64,000 bases of DNA from Nymphaea colorata. Lineage: Eukaryota; Streptophyta; Magnoliopsida; Nymphaeales; Nymphaeaceae. The stretch is from NCBI RefSeq assembly GCF_008831285.2, contig NC_045151.1, positions 8,137,682 to 8,201,681 on the forward strand, written 5' to 3'. Below are positions 60,212 through 64,000 of this stretch, in pieces. Both the position numbers and the translations under genes were made by a program. The notes beneath the pieces were generated by a model that saw only the letters and a program-made list of their open reading frames with translations, was not told the origin of the DNA and made no database searches. Position 1 is the stretch's first letter, and each line of letters begins with the position of its first letter.

Positions 60212-60431
60212 TGTCATTTAGAGAGGTAGAAAAGAAGAGAACGTGAGGAAGAAAGAGAGTAAGGAGTTTTTTTTTTGTTACGGCTGCTCCCTTTCCTTTA
60301 AATAATGATTAGGGTTATGTTTAACCCTTTACATAAAGAGTCCAACAAAACTTTAAAAATTTAGAAAGTTACCTAATACTAAAAATCCAAAATACAAAAA
60401 ACCTCAAATGCCAAACCAGTACGTTTTCTCA
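60212..60431 (-). mobile_element. Copia 5' LTR (220 bp)
   Basis: On the minus strand it starts TGAGAAAACGTACTGGTTTG and ends CTCTCTAAATGACA. The primer site follows immediately. Confidence 0.9.
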
Positions 60432-63050
60432 ACAATATGAATGAATGCTTGTAGATAATCTAACATGACAACATAAAGCAAAGGAACATAACATGTTATG
60501 CTAGAATTGTGGTTTGCAAGTGAGACTTGAAAGACCCTCTTCCTACATATTAGACACACCTAAAGAAGTGTTGTCTTATTGAAAGCTAGAAACCATTAAC
60601 AAAGATAACTAACTAAAAGTTGGCTTGTTATGGATCTTGATAGAGTATAAAATAATGTAATATACAAGAGAACTTTGCTAACTGACCTTTAATATGACCA
60701 AGACTCATGTGATACTTGATGGGGAATTCCTATCCATGTTACAGATATGTCCTAAAGCTATTGTGTGAATAATCACCCTTAGAATGCAAACAAGAAAAAA
60801 AATGAGGTGTGGACAACTTTTTCCAAAACATAGCATAAGAAGTGCTATATTAGGAGAATGACCTAAAATTTAATGGACCACAAAACATGATGATAGCATT
60901 CTAGACAAATGAGCCACATGTGAAACAACACATCTAACCTGAAGGAGTTTTTAGAACTTTGAAAAAGCATGAATAGTTTTTGAAATCAAAGTGTATCCTA
61001 AGAAATGTTAAGGAAGTCTAGGTGTTCTTTGCATCTTGACTATGCAAATGGTACAAACAAGGCCTAGTTCCTAAAATTTCTAAAAGGATAATAGTATTTG
61101 TTTTCATTTGTATCAACATGGATGTCTAATTGAAAACATGTGTGCTTACATATGTCAAACCACAATTTGATATAAACAAAGGAAACTATATATAGTGCAA
61201 GTAGTTAAAGCTAAAATAGGGAAGGTAAAAATTTCACTATTTCCTTTTTTTCTTTGGTTTTTTACATGTTCACATGAATGAAATGTAAGAGGGTAAGAGA
61301 AGTATTGCACCAAGTAAACAAATAAAAGGTTTGCGCACGAAACTATGTATGCAAGTGAAGATAAACTCCCCGACATTTAGACTTTGGGAAAAACTTGTTG
61401 GACACTAGAATTTTGAAAAAAAAAAGAAGAAAAAACTAACTTGCTATCCTATGTCAATCAATAGAAACAAATTTTAGTTTTTGGTTAAGTTAAACAGGTT
61501 GTGAGAACTTTGATTAGGATAAAAATGGGTGGACATCATCTAGACAAGTCCAGGATCTGAACCCAATTTGTTGAAAATTCTAAGTAAAATTTGGGGTCAT
61601 AATCTTGGAATTTCCTAAAAATTTTAAGAGTATAGTTGAAAACAAATTTTTGTAGAAAATCAGTTTTTACAATTTGATCAAAAGGTCTACTAAATGGATT
61701 TGAATCGATCTGAAGTTTGGGTCATTCTGGAATTGAGAAGTTCATTTTAGATTGTGAGATAGAAGTTCTACTGAAAGAAGGTTTTGCAAAAAATAGAAAA
61801 CCAATTTTGGTAGAAAACTATCTTACATAAAACGATTAAAAATGAGGTCAAAAACAGTTGGGTAGTCTAAAATTTGAGATGGGATATCTAGATTCATCTT
61901 AAAAATGAACCTCTTTATAGATTTAAAAAGTTTGTCCAAGATCTCAAGGTATGAAGTTGACAAGTTGGTGGCTTATTCAAGATTCGAAATTTGTAAAATT
62001 GTGCTTTGTAGTAAACAGGTTCTTATAAAAAGAGTCAAATGTGAGCCAAAATGACTTGGAATTCCATGGAATCTGGTTTGGGACATTTAGGAATGTACTA
62101 GAAAATTGCTCACCTTTATGGAATTTAAAAAAATATATATAGATATCAACATATGCTCCCAAGGAGTCCTTTTTAAAGTAAGGATTTTATGGAAAATTTT
62201 GTTTGTGAAAAGACTTGGTTTTGGCCACAAAACTCATAAATTTAGAAAAATACAAGCCTAATCGCAAACCTAGTTTGGTTGAGAAATGTGAATATCAACA
62301 ATACAAGTCAGGCATAATGAAAACCCAAACTATTATGCATGCTGAACTAAAAGCTATGCAAATATGTCTATAACATGGATGCCTACCCCACAAATGCAAT
62401 GCATGACCATTGAGGATGCTAGTAGTGTCATAAAACATTCTTGATGTTGGCATTCTTAAGGGAATCTTCACACATTTTGGAGGTGGAATTAAGTCTTATT
62501 TTAGCCTTTTAGCATAAAATCTAGGAAATTTATGGACTTCATGGAAGGTAATTTCAATCTCCATGAAAATTGGACCAACACCTAACCCAAACATGTAAAA
62601 AGAAAAGAAGATGGTGGTTCCAATTTATATGAGAGTATCAACTGAATGTTGTGCTACTGGATGAGGAAGGAAACTCACAAAAAGAAGGATCAGTAGAAGC
62701 AGTGCCTACCTTGTCCAAGAGCATGGAGGAACCAAAGAATCCATAGACTATTTCATGCACAAGCAGTGGATAGTTCTTCGGTGGCTAGATAGATGTCTCT
62801 ACTTGCACCAAAAAGGCCAGCTAGAAGGCCTCCAAGATTTCTATAAGGGGACTACCAAAATAAGAGAACTATGATATATATATGGAGAAAAATGAATAGA
62901 AGAAAAGAGAGACTCATCAAGAGGACAAATAAGATGAGTGCTTTCAAAGGCCAAACGACCCTAGAGGTCTTCCTCCCAAGGCATTTTTAATAGAGAGAAA
63001 CCTAGGAATGTGGACTATGGGGAAGGAAATAAACAGGCAAAAAAATTCAG

Positions 63051-63120
63051 AAAAAAAAGAAAAGAAAAGGAGGAGGAGGAGGAGAAGGAAAGAGAAGGAG
63101 AATAAGAAAAGAAAGTGGGG
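63051..63120 (+). repeat. Purine-only low-complexity tract
   Basis: About 70 bases of A and G (GGAGGAGGAGGAGGAGAAGG core) with a single pyrimidine. It is a simple-sequence tract. Confidence 0.9.
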
Positions 63121-63829
63121 TAGTGCCATCCCCTGCATATTTCTGGAATTATGGGAGGACCTATTTCATTGAACCTAGATTTGCAACATTAGAATATTCC
63201 AGGGTCCTTCAAGAATTGGATTTGGATATCAAACCTAGTTGATTCTAAGTTGGAACCAGATCCAAAAGGGACTTCTAGAGAGAATAGATCTTTGGTAACA
63301 AATCCATGGTGGGAATAGACTTCTATATTCCAGTTGGGGTGGTGGTTCATATATGAAGTCCACTGTCCATAAATAAGAAATGGATTTCTAATACCAAATA
63401 GACATGGATCATTAGTTTGAAGATAACAATCTAAGAAAATATTTTGGATTATCACTCATATGTGGATAGAAAGTTCAATTTAAAATTAGGTTTTAAATCC
63501 AAAATATGAGACGAATAACATATCAGATACTGATGGATCTAGACTCTAAAGGGTTCCATATCTATGAAAATGATACTAGATTGTTGACCAAAGAGTTAAA
63601 CTTGGGATAGAGTTCCAAGACAGAAGGTGGATCATGAACCTAGAATAAATAATGGATCTTGCTTAAGAACCCAAAATCTAAAAACAATAAAGACTGGTCA
63701 TGGCTGGGTTGAGCAAGCTTAGCCTAATGATGGGTCCATCCAATTTGAGAAAACTTGTAAGATGGGGTAGCTTTCTAAGAACTTGCTACTTTACATCAAT
63801 TATTGGAATTTCAAAGGAAGAAAATGTGA

Positions 63830-63900
63830 GACCCACCTAAATTGATTTGGGTAAAATCCACCTAAAACAACTTGATTTGGTAAGACCCACCTAAAACAAG
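63830..63900 (+). repeat. Short tandem repeat, three units of 25-29 bp
   Basis: GACCCACCTAAA, AATCCACCTAAAACAA and GACCCACCTAAAACAA are each followed by TTGATTTGG-type sequence, except the last. Confidence 0.75.
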
Positions 63901-64000
63901 AGTATTTGTGACAAACTGTCTTTTGGAATCAAAAACATGGTTTTAAGTGAAAACACATAAATTTTGATATGGAAGTGGGCCATTGATGTAGTCAAATCCA

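Larger units (their letters stand above)
55155..60431 (-). mobile_element. Ty1/copia element on the minus strand, complete structure (5277 bp)
   Basis: Short LTRs at 60212-60431 (5' LTR on the minus strand) and 55155-55383 (3' LTR) enclose, in minus-strand order, PBS, leader, gag, protease, integrase, RT and RNase H, then a PPT (GAGGGGGAGAG just inside the left LTR). Integrase precedes RT, the copia order. The LTRs differ at several positions and by a few short indels. I could not find a clean 5-bp target duplication. The short LTRs suggest an Ale-like lineage, but that is a weak inference. The coding region is full of stops and frame changes. Confidence 0.92.
60432..64000. other. AT-rich intergenic DNA without recognisable genes
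   Basis: The ORFs are at most 88 codons and show no domain. Region 61500-62300 has the compositional look of a decayed LTR (long runs of AAAATTTTGG-type words), but no ends or partner were found. The simple repeats are listed separately. Confidence 0.5.

Overview
The window is plant nuclear DNA made almost entirely of transposable elements and satellite repeats. I found no intact host gene, tRNA, rRNA, CRISPR array or bacterial feature. The evidence for a plant is two Ty3/gypsy chromovirus-type elements with roughly 3-kb LTRs and initiator-tRNA-Met-type primer sites (TGGTATCAGAGC), a short-LTR Ty1/copia element, an L1-type LINE, hAT-like elements without transposase, and many TGG-to-stop changes of the kind expected from cytosine methylation. 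The species cannot be named. The setting resembles heterochromatin, such as a pericentromere or an intercalary repeat block.

Layout. (1) 1-10,277 and 20,117-30,411 are two direct copies of one segment, about 20.1 kb apart. Each copy holds the tail of an old LTR, a ~115-bp satellite, unclassified repeats, a 356-bp hAT-like MITE, part of a LINE on the minus strand and a ~3-kb LTR. (2) 10,278-17,600 between them is a decayed gypsy interior (gag, protease, RT, RNase H, integrase, chromodomain). A 2.58-kb hAT-like element is inserted in its RT. (3) 17,601-20,340 is the LTR that follows this interior. It belongs to the same broad family as the upstream LTR but is strongly diverged from it. (4) 30,412-31,123 is the other half of the LINE, which the LTR at 27,421-30,411 splits. 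A third copy of a ~300-bp repeat and a second copy of an unclassified repeat follow. (5) 32,580-38,326 is a ~170-bp satellite. Each unit looks like two related half-units, and the array reverses orientation near 36,214. (6) 38,327-42,352 is AT-rich DNA with one compound microsatellite. (7) 42,358-53,360 is a structurally complete gypsy element (LTRs, PBS, PPT and a perfect 5-bp target duplication AAAAC) with a broken coding region. (8) 55,155-60,431 is a complete but coding-dead copia element on the minus strand. (9) 53,366-55,154 and 60,432-64,000 hold nothing I can identify beyond simple repeats.

History (inference). An LTR inserted into the LINE, leaving TTGAG/CTGAG at its edges. Unequal recombination between this LTR and the 5' LTR of a neighbouring related element would produce the 20-kb tandem duplication. 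That would explain why only the right copy has the second half of the LINE, and why the left LTR leads straight into a gypsy interior. Divergence between the two LTR copies also steps up near 8.82 kb. I see no new gene system. The most noteworthy items are this rearrangement, the dimeric inverted satellite, and a cluster of three palindromes near 19.4 kb.
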